From assembly GCF_014873495.1 (NCBI RefSeq), contig NZ_JADBGF010000001.1:8618001-8682000 (forward strand): a stretch of 64,000 nt of DNA. The letters run 5' to 3'. This stretch comes from Streptomyces stelliscabiei (lineage in GTDB: Bacteria > Actinomycetota > Actinomycetes > Streptomycetales > Streptomycetaceae). The notes below the pieces were generated by a model, which searched no databases, was not told the origin of the DNA, and worked only from the letters and a program-made list of their open reading frames with translations. Positions 42,005 through 50,418 of this stretch are shown here, one piece after another; within the stretch, counting starts at the first letter, position 1; the number at the start of each line of letters is the position of its first letter. Made by a program: the position numbers and the translations under genes.

Positions 42005-43486
42005 TCACCTCCAGGAGGGGACGAGGGCGCCGTCGATCCACGTCGAATGGATGCCGAGGCGCATGCGTACAGGAAGCCGCAGCCGGGCGACCGGCCCGCT
42101 TGCGAGGTCGAGCGTGTCGAGGATGACGAGTTCGCTGCGCTTTTCCGTCGGCCAGTTGAGCGTGGCGATCAGATAGCCGTCGTCCTCTGCGGACTCAGGG
42201 GACTTGGTGAAGTACACGGGGTCCTGGAACGTTGCGGCCGGCCCGGGATACCAGTCGTCACGGGTCCCGGCTACCAGGTCGAAGTGACTGAGCTGGTTGA
42301 ACATCACCGGATAGGGGCGGCCGTTGACGTCGGTCTCGAGCTTGTCGCGGTCGAGCGTCGGCACGAAGACGTGGCGGTACGGCTTCGAATCGCGGCGCGG
42401 GTCGATGTGCGGCCCTTCGCCGTTGACGACTGCCAGCACCTCCCGCTCGGTGAGCCGCTGCTCGCCTGTGTGGTAGTCGATGTGCCAGCGCACGTGCCGG
42501 GTGGTGACGCTGCCAGGCGGTGTCGGCCTGCCGTTCTTGTCGGGCACGACCGGTGCGAAGCCGTTGCCGTCCGCCTCGTACAGGTCGAAGACGATTGCGC
42601 CGTCCTCCTCGTAGGCGTTGATCGTGTGGCCGGGAAAGGCCGGCGGGGCCTGGAACCAGCGCACCTCGGAAGCATCACCGAAGCGCGGAATGACTCCGAA
42701 GACCTGCGGAAGGTCGCCGTCGTACACGAAGTGCGGGCCGCCGGCCTTCAGACGGTCGAGGTCGCTGGTGATGGGCATGACCGGGAAGAGCATGAAGTTC
42801 TTGGTCAGCGCGCAATCGTGGATCATGGCCGAGTACGGTGCCTCGAACCAAGCCTCGTGGATCACCTTGCCCGAGGCGTCGATCACGTAGTAGGCGATGT
42901 CGCGCGTGGTCTCGCCTTTCGCGGCGTAACCGAAACCGAACATCTCGCCGGTGTCCGAGTCGAATTTCGGGTGGGCTGTGAAGGTCAGACTCGTGATATC
43001 ACCGTGCGCATCCCATACGCCCCGGGTCTCGAGGGTTACGGGATCGATCTCGTACGGCAGTCCGTCTTCCTTCGACGCCAGCATCCGGCCGGCGTGGAAG
43101 TAGATGGCGGTGTTCGCCGTCGTACGGCTCGTGCCGGCGACGCTCGGATCGTCGGAGTACGGATCCCGGTAATTCCCGTAGAGGGATCGGCGGGCCTCGC
43201 GCTCGAGCAGAAAACGCTCGGTGCGTACATAGCGGGTCCGGAAGTCGACGCAGCCGTCCTTGATTCGAAAGGCGCGTACCGCGCCGTCCCCGCCCGCAGC
43301 GGTGGTCATCGGCCACAGCACCGGGACCTCGGGAACATACACCTGGTCCGGAACCGCCTGGACGAACAGGCCGTCGATGTCCGCGGGTACTGAGCCCTCG
43401 AGGACCTCCAGATCGAACACCTCGATATCGAACCGGCACGGCTCGTCCATTCCCATGGTGATTTCGGGGGGAAAAGTCTTTGCCAT
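42005..43486 (-). CDS. carotenoid oxygenase family, lignostilbene/isoeugenol dioxygenase-like (copy 1)
   Basis: The 493-residue protein is a seven-bladed beta-propeller dioxygenase. Four Fe-binding His are seen in TAHPKFD, MIHDCALTKNF, FPGHTINAYEED and the C-terminal RLGIHSTWIDG. These cleave alkene double bonds with O2. The bacterial stilbene and isoeugenol/4-vinylguaiacol oxygenases give aromatic aldehydes such as vanillin. The presence of an aromatic aldehyde dehydrogenase at the end of the operon supports that side of the family over carotenoid or apocarotenoid cleavage. GGAGAC precedes the ATG; the longer frame runs into non-coding sequence. Confidence 0.87.
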   Translation of the reverse strand: MAKTFPPEITMGMDEPCRFDIEVFDLEVLEGSVPADIDGLFVQAVPDQVYVPEVPVLWPMTTAAGGDGAVRAFRIKDGCVDFRTRYVRTERFLLEREARRSLYGNYRDPYSDDPSVAGTSRTTANTAIYFHAGRMLASKEDGLPYEIDPVTLETRGVWDAHGDITSLTFTAHPKFDSDTGEMFGFGYAAKGETTRDIAYYVIDASGKVIHEAWFEAPYSAMIHDCALTKNFMLFPVMPITSDLDRLKAGGPHFVYDGDLPQVFGVIPRFGDASEVRWFQAPPAFPGHTINAYEEDGAIVFDLYEADGNGFAPVVPDKNGRPTPPGSVTTRHVRWHIDYHTGEQRLTEREVLAVVNGEGPHIDPRRDSKPYRHVFVPTLDRDKLETDVNGRPYPVMFNQLSHFDLVAGTRDDWYPGPAATFQDPVYFTKSPESAEDDGYLIATLNWPTEKRSELVILDTLDLASGPVARLRLPVRMRLGIHSTWIDGALVPSWR

Positions 43487-44027
43487 GAAGCCGTCTCCTT
43501 TGACTGCCGTCGTGCAGAATTTCGCCACGAGCTGCGGTTTTCTGACAGTAGGACGCGGTCGCTGCCCAAACCAGACGGTGGAATCACCGCACCCCACTTC
43601 CGGTGAGGGCCGGGCAGGTACCAGGCGCCTCGCACGCCGCTGACCTGGGTGTTTCTGATCTGCGCTACGGTCCCGGTGAGCGTTGTCGCGCGAACTCCGC
43701 TCGGCTGTGCATCTGCCTTGTGATCCGTGTTGGTTGCTGACACCGGTGAGCGTCAATGGCTGGTCGACGTTTCCGGAGTTGGGGCTGTTTCCTCGCCGCG
43801 GCTGGCGAGCCGAGCTCTTTGTGCGAGACGGTGGTCATGCCTTCGCCGGTGCGTAGGACGACATCCGCCTTCCATTGCCTTACCGACGAATCGCTGGGCC
43901 TCGGAGGCATCCATCTCGACCACAGAGGGCCGGTCGCCGTGATACTGAGAAATTGTGTGCCTGGCGCACGGTCGAGCCCTGACACGGCTTACCGCGTCAC
44001 CCCTCCCGGACGGAGCAGGACCAGGGG
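43487..44027. other. 540-bp interval with no assigned gene
   Basis: This lies upstream of the dioxygenase operon and downstream of the IclR gene. The first 150 bp probably hold the operon promoter and operator. A minus-strand frame of 106 codons ending at 43,665 (WSRWMPPRPSD, GEGMTTVSHKEL) has mixed codon bias and no known family, so I do not call it a gene. It may be a decayed one. Confidence 0.4.
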
Positions 44028-44813
44028 TCAGCCCGCGACGACGGCCATCCGCTCGCTGATCTCCTGCGCGGTGGCCAGAACCTTCTGAGCGATCTCCGTC
44101 TCCGCCTCCGGGTAGACCCGGGAGGCGAGGGCGGCCACGCTGACCGCCGCGACCACCTGCTTGTTCTCGTCCCGGATCGGGGCGGCGATGCCGACCACGT
44201 CGGGATCCAGTTCGCCGCGGGTGACGGAGTAGCCGATGCGGCGGATCCGGCCGAGTCGTTCCATCAGGGCGTCGACGTCGGTGAGGGTGGCCGAGGTGAA
44301 GCGGCGCAGTTCGGCGTTCTGCAACAGCCCGCGGGCTTCGTCGTCCGGGCTCCAGGCCAGCAGGACAAGGGCGGAGGCGCCGGCGTTGATCGGCAGGGCG
44401 CTGCCGCGCTCGTACGAGATCCGCACCGCGCGGGTACTTTCCGCGCGGTCCACGCAGACCACCAGGTCACCGGTGCGCCGGGTCAACAGCACGGTTTCGT
44501 GCACCTCCTCGGCGAGCGATTCCATCGACGGCACCGCGACCTCGGAGAGACCGTAACTGCGGCGGGCCACTCGGGCGATCTCCAGCACTCGTAGGCCGAG
44601 CCGGAAGCCGCCGCCCGGAGCTTCTTCGAGGAAACGCCCGGCCACCAGGCTCTGCAGGTAGCGGTACGCGGTGGAGCGCGCCACGCCGAGCCGCTCGGCC
44701 ACGGCGGCTCCGGAGATGACGAGATGGATGTCGTCGAACATGGTCAGGATGTCCAGTGCCCGGTCGGCCGTGGAGTTGCGCTCGCGGTAGCTGGGAGACA
44801 TGTTTCCTGACAT
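44028..44813 (-). CDS. IclR-family regulator
   Basis: The 261-residue protein has an N-terminal winged helix (ADRALDILTMFDD, then AAVAERLGVARSTAYRYLQSLV) and a C-terminal IclR sensing domain (INAGASALVLLAW, then IGYSVTRGELDPDVVGIAAPIRD, given partly). The start is uncertain: MSGNMSPSY or MSPSY four codons later. Both have weak sites. It is the last gene of the minus-strand operon with the FAH hydrolase, FAD hydroxylase and VOC dioxygenase, and probably controls them. Confidence 0.88.
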   Translation of the reverse strand: MSGNMSPSYRERNSTADRALDILTMFDDIHLVISGAAVAERLGVARSTAYRYLQSLVAGRFLEEAPGGGFRLGLRVLEIARVARRSYGLSEVAVPSMESLAEEVHETVLLTRRTGDLVVCVDRAESTRAVRISYERGSALPINAGASALVLLAWSPDDEARGLLQNAELRRFTSATLTDVDALMERLGRIRRIGYSVTRGELDPDVVGIAAPIRDENKQVVAAVSVAALASRVYPEAETEIAQKVLATAQEISERMAVVAG

Positions 44814-44893
44814 ACGAGAGACTCTAGTGGGTGGGCGTGGGCCGGTGGCGGCCGCGCGGTGCCGCATGGTCGCCGTTGTCCTGTGGTCATGGT

Positions 44894-45736
44894 TCACAGC
44901 TGGTCCTTGATGACGGTGTTGCGGAGTTCCCCGATGCCTTCCACGGTGGTGATCAGCACTTGTCCGGGGCGAAGGAACACCTTCGGATCGCGACCGGCGC
45001 CCACGCCGCCCGGGGTGCCGGTGAGGATCAGGTCGCCGGGCAGCAGCGTGATGATGGTGCTGATGTACGCGACGGTCTCGGCCACGTCGAAGAGCAGATC
45101 CGCGGTGTTGGACTTCTGCATGGTGTGTCCGTCGACGCTGCAGGAGATGTCCAACCCCGAGGCACCGGGCGGGAGTTCGTCGGGGGTGACGAGCGCGGGC
45201 CCGACCGGGGTCGTGGCCTCGAAGGTCTTGCCGGAGAGGAACTCACGGGTACGGTGCTGCCAGTCCCGCACGGTGACGTCGTTGGCGACCGTGTAGCCGG
45301 CGACGTACTCCAGGGCCTTCTCGCGCGGCACACGGCGGCCGGGGCGTCCGACGACGACTGCCAACTCGGCTTCCCAGTCGAGGTCGTCGCTGACCGGCGG
45401 CGTGTGGATGGCGTCGTGGGCGCCGATCAGGGCGCCGTCGTACTTCGCGAACAGGGTGGGGTGCGCGGGGGTGGGGCGGCCCATCTCCTTGATGTGGGTG
45501 GCGTAGTTGAGACCGAGACACACGATCTTGTTCGGGTGAGGGACGAGCGGGGCGAGTGACGACTCGGCCAGGGGCAGGCGCTCGCCGTCGGCGGAGGCCG
45601 CGCGTTCCTGCCAGTCGTCGCCGGCTGCGAGCAGCGCGCCCACGTCGGCGTAGGGGAGCAGGACGAGTTCGTCGCCTTCCTGCCGGGCGGCGGAGGTCAC
45701 GCGGTCGTCGGCGATACGGACGGTGCTCAGTCTCAT
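44894..45736 (-). CDS. fumarylacetoacetate hydrolase family protein
   Basis: The 280-residue protein has a small N-terminal domain and the FAH catalytic domain: VCLGLNYATHIKEMGR, DDLDWEAELAVVVGRPGRR with metal Glu residues, VANDVTVRDWQ, and LLPGDLILTGTPGGVGAGR. The family hydrolyses, hydrates or decarboxylates ring-cleavage products. Here it follows a hydroxylase and an extradiol-type dioxygenase and probably handles their product. The start ATG overlaps the hydroxylase stop (ATGA). Confidence 0.92.
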   Translation of the reverse strand: MRLSTVRIADDRVTSAARQEGDELVLLPYADVGALLAAGDDWQERAASADGERLPLAESSLAPLVPHPNKIVCLGLNYATHIKEMGRPTPAHPTLFAKYDGALIGAHDAIHTPPVSDDLDWEAELAVVVGRPGRRVPREKALEYVAGYTVANDVTVRDWQHRTREFLSGKTFEATTPVGPALVTPDELPPGASGLDISCSVDGHTMQKSNTADLLFDVAETVAYISTIITLLPGDLILTGTPGGVGAGRDPKVFLRPGQVLITTVEGIGELRNTVIKDQL

Positions 45737-47421
45737 CGGGGTACTCCTGGGGTGTCGTACGGGACCTCGGGGGCGGGGTCGGAAGTGGGCGGGCAGGCGG
45801 GCGGGTTGGCGCCCGGGGTGGGGCGGGCAGGAGCGAAGCGCCGCAGCGTCGCGCCGACGTACTCGGCCCGGTCGGGGGTGAACACCGCGGCCACGAACCG
45901 GTCGGGGCGCACGAGGACGAAGGAACCGGTCAGCCCGGCGAGGAGGGCGTCGAGCCGGCCGTCGGCGTCGGCGATCCCCGTCCGGCCGGCCAGGTCACGC
46001 GGCGCGCGGTCGTCCAGGAAGACATCCACGGCGGTGGCCTCGGGGAGGCCGGCCCGGACGACGGTTGCCCAGCCGGTGTCGCTTACACCGATCCCCAGCA
46101 GGCTCCAGCCCTGTCCGAGGATGTCGTCGAGCCGTGCGGGGCGGTGGTGCGGCCCGTGCAGCACCCGTGGCTGCGGCAGCATCGTGCCGACCAGTTCACC
46201 GCCTGCGCGGTCCGCCGGGAGGACGGCCCCCACCCGCAGCCGGGTGTCGGGACGGTAGCGCATCTCGGTGAGGTAGCGACGGGCCGGCGGGATGTGCGTC
46301 GCCGTGCGCACCAGCGCGTCGCGCAGCAGGGCACGCGGGCGGCTGGTGGTCATGACGATCCGGCCGAGGCGCACGGAGAGGTCGATCACGGCGCGGGCGT
46401 GCGGACGCCGCTCGGTGTCGTAGGTGTCGAGCAGGGTGTCACCGGCCCGGCCTGCCACCACCTCGGCGATCTTCCAGCACAGGTTGGCAGCGTCCCGGAT
46501 CCCGGAGTTGAGGCCCTGGCCGGCGAACGGCGGCATCATGTGCGCGGCGTCGCCGAGCAGGAAGCAGCGGTCCTCGCGCAGCCGGTCGGCCAGCAGCGCG
46601 TGGAAGCTGTAGGCGACCGCGCGCTCGATCTGGTCGGGCGTGATCTCCCGGTGGGGCCGCAGGAGTTCGCGCACGAGGGCGAACGGGGGAGAGGTACCGG
46701 CCTCGCACTCGCCCGGCTTGAGGCGGAACTCGTAGCGGCAACGCCCGTCCCGGCCCGGGACGATGACGACGGGGCGGTCGGGGTCGCCGTGGTGCATGCC
46801 GAAACGCTGGTCGTGCGTGTCCTCGAGGGTGTCGGCCACCAGCCACACGTCAGGGAAGCTCCGTCCCCGCATGGGCACGGACAGAAGGTCGCGCACGGTA
46901 CTGCGGCCGCCGTCGCAGCCGAGGACGTAAGGAACGTCCAACTCCTCGACCGGCCCGTCCTCCCCACCTGTTCGCAGGGACACGCGCACCCGGTCGGGGT
47001 ACTGTGCGAGGGCGGTCAGCCGGGTGCCGAAACGGACGTCGACACCGGGCAGGCGGCGCAGCTGCTCACGCAGCACCCGTTCCAGATCGGGCTGGGCGAA
47101 GGGGTTCTTGAACGGATGTCCCAGGCGCTGCTCACCGGTGCCCCGGGCGTGCACGAGCGGCCGCCCGCCCACGCCGAAGTACCTCGTGCCGGTGCCCGGC
47201 ACAAGGATCGGGTAGACCGCCTCGTCCAGGCCGCCGGCCGACTGCAGGGTACGAAGGGACTCGTCGTCGAGGCTGATCGCCTTGGCGTCGTTGCTTGTGG
47301 TGGTGTTGCGCTCCACCAGCAGCACCCGTACGCCCCGGGAGCCCAGCAGGTGGGCGGCCGTCAGCCCGGTCGGGCCTGCGCCGACGACCAGGACCGACGG
47401 CGGCGCGGATGTCGTAGGCAC
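45733..47421 (-). CDS. FAD-dependent aromatic hydroxylase (MhpA/PheA-like)
   Basis: The 562-residue class A monooxygenase shows VVGAGPTGLTAAHLL (FAD Rossmann), VLGCDGGRSTVRDLL (DG motif) and FLLGDAAHMMPPFAGQGLNSGIRDAANL, partly given, as the second FAD motif. A thioredoxin-like C-terminal domain makes up the rest. The GPTGLTAA start and length match the MhpA group acting on hydroxyphenyl propionate or cinnamate, but other phenolic acids are possible. It is not kynurenine 3-monooxygenase in length or motif. It starts 6 bp after the VOC gene. Confidence 0.9.
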   Translation of the reverse strand: MPTTSAPPSVLVVGAGPTGLTAAHLLGSRGVRVLLVERNTTTSNDAKAISLDDESLRTLQSAGGLDEAVYPILVPGTGTRYFGVGGRPLVHARGTGEQRLGHPFKNPFAQPDLERVLREQLRRLPGVDVRFGTRLTALAQYPDRVRVSLRTGGEDGPVEELDVPYVLGCDGGRSTVRDLLSVPMRGRSFPDVWLVADTLEDTHDQRFGMHHGDPDRPVVIVPGRDGRCRYEFRLKPGECEAGTSPPFALVRELLRPHREITPDQIERAVAYSFHALLADRLREDRCFLLGDAAHMMPPFAGQGLNSGIRDAANLCWKIAEVVAGRAGDTLLDTYDTERRPHARAVIDLSVRLGRIVMTTSRPRALLRDALVRTATHIPPARRYLTEMRYRPDTRLRVGAVLPADRAGGELVGTMLPQPRVLHGPHHRPARLDDILGQGWSLLGIGVSDTGWATVVRAGLPEATAVDVFLDDRAPRDLAGRTGIADADGRLDALLAGLTGSFVLVRPDRFVAAVFTPDRAEYVGATLRRFAPARPTPGANPPACPPTSDPAPEVPYDTPGVPR

Positions 47422-47426
47422 GGCAG

Positions 47427-47921
47427 TTACTGGACCGGCTGGTAGGCCGGTCCGCCCTCGGTCAGCAGCCGCTCGGCCTCGGCCATGATCTCCTCGGGGG
47501 GCAGGTCCAGATCGAGGCTCTTGCGGAACGGCTGGCGCACGTCACGCTCCAGGCGGAGGTAGACCTCGTTGCGGTTGCCCTCGGGATCGAAGAAGTAGAT
47601 CCCGATCGCGTTGCCGTGGGTGACCTCCTGCTGGACCTCGATGCCCTCGGCGCGGAACCGGTGGTGAAAGTCGATGATCGACTCCAGGGAGTCCACGCGC
47701 CATGACACCTGATGGGTGAGCTTGGCGCCGGCAGGGGCGGTGCGGCCCTGCTGGAGGACGAACTCGTGGTGCTCATCCTCGGGACGCGCGGAGAAGAACA
47801 CGATGCCCTGCTCCGGGTCCTCATCGGTGACGGTCAGACCCATGACGCGGGAGTAGAAGTCGCGCATCTTCTCCAGGTCGTCGACCCAGAAGCCGGTGTG
47901 GCCGAGTCCAGTGATCGCCAT
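47427..47921 (-). CDS. VOC-family single-domain extradiol dioxygenase
   Basis: The 164-residue vicinal oxygen chelate protein has the expected two-His-one-Glu triad: His8 (GLGHTGFWV), His70 (KLTHQVSWRV) and Glu119 (GNRNEVYLRL). FFDPEGNRNEVY is the family hallmark. One-domain type I extradiol enzymes open catechol-type rings next to the hydroxyls. It is the first gene of the operon with a phenolic hydroxylase and an FAH hydrolase, matching hydroxylation, ring cleavage and hydrolysis. A promoter lies about 45 nt upstream. Confidence 0.88.
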   Translation of the reverse strand: MAITGLGHTGFWVDDLEKMRDFYSRVMGLTVTDEDPEQGIVFFSARPEDEHHEFVLQQGRTAPAGAKLTHQVSWRVDSLESIIDFHHRFRAEGIEVQQEVTHGNAIGIYFFDPEGNRNEVYLRLERDVRQPFRKSLDLDLPPEEIMAEAERLLTEGGPAYQPVQ

Positions 47922-47961
47922 GCTTGTCTCCTTTTTCAGGACGGATGTTTTGTTTAATGGG

Positions 47962-47991
47962 ACGCTAGATCGCTGACTGTGCCGACGTCAA
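47962..47991 (-). promoter_or_regulatory. promoter of the VOC-hydroxylase-FAH operon
   Basis: On the minus strand TTGACG is followed after 18 nt by TAGCGT. The -10 box is the same as in front of the other IclR gene. It is 41 nt before the VOC start codon, with an AT-rich stretch (TTAAACAAAAC) between, a likely regulator target. Confidence 0.55.
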
Positions 47992-48142
47992 CGGTGAATC
48001 TCGGCGGGTCGGGCCTCTTGACTGTTCAAGCGCTTGGGGTGCAACGTCCTGTCTAACGCTACATGCGTCCGAGTATGTGGGACATCTGTCAGGCCCTGTC
48101 GGGCCACCGGGAACCGCTCAAGCCGCTACTGGAGACACCCTC

Positions 48143-49774
48143 ATGAACCATTCCGCTGCGGAGGACCCGCCCTCGCTGGGCCTCGGCACCTTGATCGCCG
48201 CCTGCCTGGCCATCTGCGTGGCCCAGATCGGCATCCCGCTCTCGTCCCCGATCATCGGAGAGATCCAGCGGGACCTGGGGGCGTCTGCCGCCGCCCTCGC
48301 CTGGATCCCGGCCGCGTTCATCCTCCCGACGGCCATCCTGGAGCTGAACTTCGGTGTTCTCGGTGACCTCTTCGGGCGCAAGCGTCTGCTCGTTCTCGGA
48401 GGACTCCTGATCGCGGTCGGCTGCCTGGCCGTCGCTACGTCAGGCACACTGACCCAGCTCATCGCCGGCCAGGCGGTCGCCGGACTCGGCGCCGCAGCGA
48501 TCTTCCCCTCGTCGCTGGCCGTGATCGTCGCGGGCACCCCGGAGCCCGCCGCCCGCGCGCGGGCCCTGTCGTACTGGGCCGTCAGCCTGGCTCTCGGCGC
48601 CATGATGGCGCCGCTGATCAGCGGGTTCATCGCCGAGCACACCGACTGGCACTGGGCCTTCGTACCTCTGACGGTGCTCGGCCTGGTGACCGCCGCCGTC
48701 AACCTCCGCTGGATCACCGATTCCCGCGAGCCGGCCGGGCGCGGACTCGACTGGCCGGGCCAGGTCACGATCGCCGTCGCCCTGCTGGCGCTGCTCTACG
48801 CCGTCATCGAGGGTGCCGTCGACGGCTACACCGCCCCGCACATCGTGCTTGCTTTCGTGCTGTCCCTGGCCGCCCTTGTGGGCTTCTTCATTGCGGAGCG
48901 CAGGTCGCGTACGCCGATGCTGCGGCTGGAGCTCTTCCGGAACCCCTCCTTCGCCGCGGCTGCTGCCATTGGACTGCTCGCCATGTTCGGCTTCATCGGC
49001 ACCGCGTACGCGCTGAGCATCAAGCTGGAGGCCGTGCACCACCTCTCCCCACTGAACGCCGCCCTGCCCTTCGCTCTCATCCAGGCGATCCCGCTGCTGC
49101 TCACACCCGTCCTGCCGAGGCTGCTTCAGCGTGTGCACCCCCGGGTACTGCTCGTCGGCGGTCTGCTGTCCCTCGCCACCGGTGAGGTCTGGATGGCGCT
49201 GCTGCCGGGTGACGCCACGGATCTGGCGGCGATGGCCGGATCGATCCTGCTGCTGGGGGCCGGCTTCATCACGATGTTCTCCGCGCTGACGGCCGTCGCG
49301 GTCGGCACCGTGGACATCCGCCACGCCGGTATGGCCAGCGCGGTCACAAGCCTCGTCCGCGAGACCGGGCAGGCTCTGGGCCCCGCGATCGTCAGCGCCG
49401 TCGCCCTCGGTACGGCGAGCAGTGCCCTCGCTGCGAAGCTCGGCGCCGCGAAGCTTCCTGCCGAGGCCGTGGGCGTGGCCCAGGGAGTCAACGCGGAGGG
49501 CGGCGCGCTTGCGGTCGCCAACGCCGATCTCGGCGAGCTGTCGCGCACGCTTGCCCCCCTGGCCCGCGAAACCCTAGAAGCAGGCCTCGACCTCAGCCTC
49601 TATCTCTGCGCCGGTGCCAGCCTGCTCGCCGCATTCATCGCCGTACTCGCCCTGCGGCACACGACAGCCGCGAATGCGCCCGGCGGCTCGGACGGCAGGG
49701 AGGCGGTCGACCTGTCCACCCCGCCGCAGGACATCGACTCGGCAGCCCCGGCCAAGGCGCTGCCCAGCCACTGA
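48143..49774 (+). CDS. MFS transporter, DHA2 (14-helix) family
   Basis: The 543-residue protein has 14 predicted helices and the DHA2 signatures LGDLFGRKRLLVLGG (loop 2-3) and a helix-5 GAMMAPLISGFIAEHTDWHWAF, partly given. It probably uses proton motive force to export a toxic aromatic or drug. GGAGAC sets the ATG. It is divergent from the VOC operon; a hydrophilic C-terminal tail ends the protein. Confidence 0.9.
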   Translation: MNHSAAEDPPSLGLGTLIAACLAICVAQIGIPLSSPIIGEIQRDLGASAAALAWIPAAFILPTAILELNFGVLGDLFGRKRLLVLGGLLIAVGCLAVATSGTLTQLIAGQAVAGLGAAAIFPSSLAVIVAGTPEPAARARALSYWAVSLALGAMMAPLISGFIAEHTDWHWAFVPLTVLGLVTAAVNLRWITDSREPAGRGLDWPGQVTIAVALLALLYAVIEGAVDGYTAPHIVLAFVLSLAALVGFFIAERRSRTPMLRLELFRNPSFAAAAAIGLLAMFGFIGTAYALSIKLEAVHHLSPLNAALPFALIQAIPLLLTPVLPRLLQRVHPRVLLVGGLLSLATGEVWMALLPGDATDLAAMAGSILLLGAGFITMFSALTAVAVGTVDIRHAGMASAVTSLVRETGQALGPAIVSAVALGTASSALAAKLGAAKLPAEAVGVAQGVNAEGGALAVANADLGELSRTLAPLARETLEAGLDLSLYLCAGASLLAAFIAVLALRHTTAANAPGGSDGREAVDLSTPPQDIDSAAPAKALPSH

Positions 49775-49813
49775 CCCGGCTTACCGGACCCACCTCACCC
49801 CGAGGGCCTCACC

Positions 49814-50324
49814 GTGATCCACTTCTACCGCGATGTCACCTCCCGGACGAACGGGTTGCACGGCGCCGCACTCCTGGCGCTGCGCGTCGGCGGCGGCCGG
49901 CTGTTCATCCTGCACGGCCTCGCCAAGTGCGACGCCGGCACGTCGGGCTTGGACTTCGGCGTGCTGAAAGCCGCTCGGACTGCCCGCGACCGGGCTGCTG
50001 AGCGTGCTCATTTCCACCTTCGAGACAGCCGCCGGGGCCTTCCTCATCGCCGGACTCCTGACCCGGGCGGTCGTCCTTCTCCTCTCCGCACTGACGTTGA
50101 CGACCGGGCCCTGGAACAAGTTGAGCGTCTGGCACACCGGCATCCTCGGCCCGAATGGCGCAGGTAGAGCCGAAGTCGATTTCCTCTGTCTCGTGGTGTG
50201 CCTGATGCTCTTCCCCGCCGGACCGGGCGTGCCGGCGGCCGACTCCGCGCTCGGCCTGGAGCGAGCCTCGCAGGACAGGGGCCAGCTCGGAGACAAGGCC
50301 CTTGTTGGGACATCCAGGGAGTGA
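49814..50324 (+). pseudogene. DoxX-family membrane protein, frameshifted
   Basis: The first part, HGAALLALRVGGGRLFILHGLAK, is in one frame. The second, TGLLSVLISTFETAAGAFLIAGLLTR, is in another, together making a DoxX-like four-helix protein with PWNKLSVWHTG typical of the family. The break lies at about 49,965-49,983, just after FGVLKA. Upstream and downstream frames both stay open. It is either a decayed gene or a base error. Confidence 0.65.
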
Positions 50325-50418
50325 AACAGGGGATTGATGCCGGCAAGCCCCCACCTCCCCACCTTCGCGACACAACACATAATCTTCGCGCCACGGCGCA
50401 CTACCGAATCGGGACACC

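Noticed and set aside
45733..47421. FAD hydroxylase as the missing kynurenine 3-monooxygenase
   Set aside because: It is about 560 residues with a C-terminal thioredoxin-like part, whereas KMO is about 450-480 with a membrane-anchor tail, and it lies in another operon with ring-cleavage genes.
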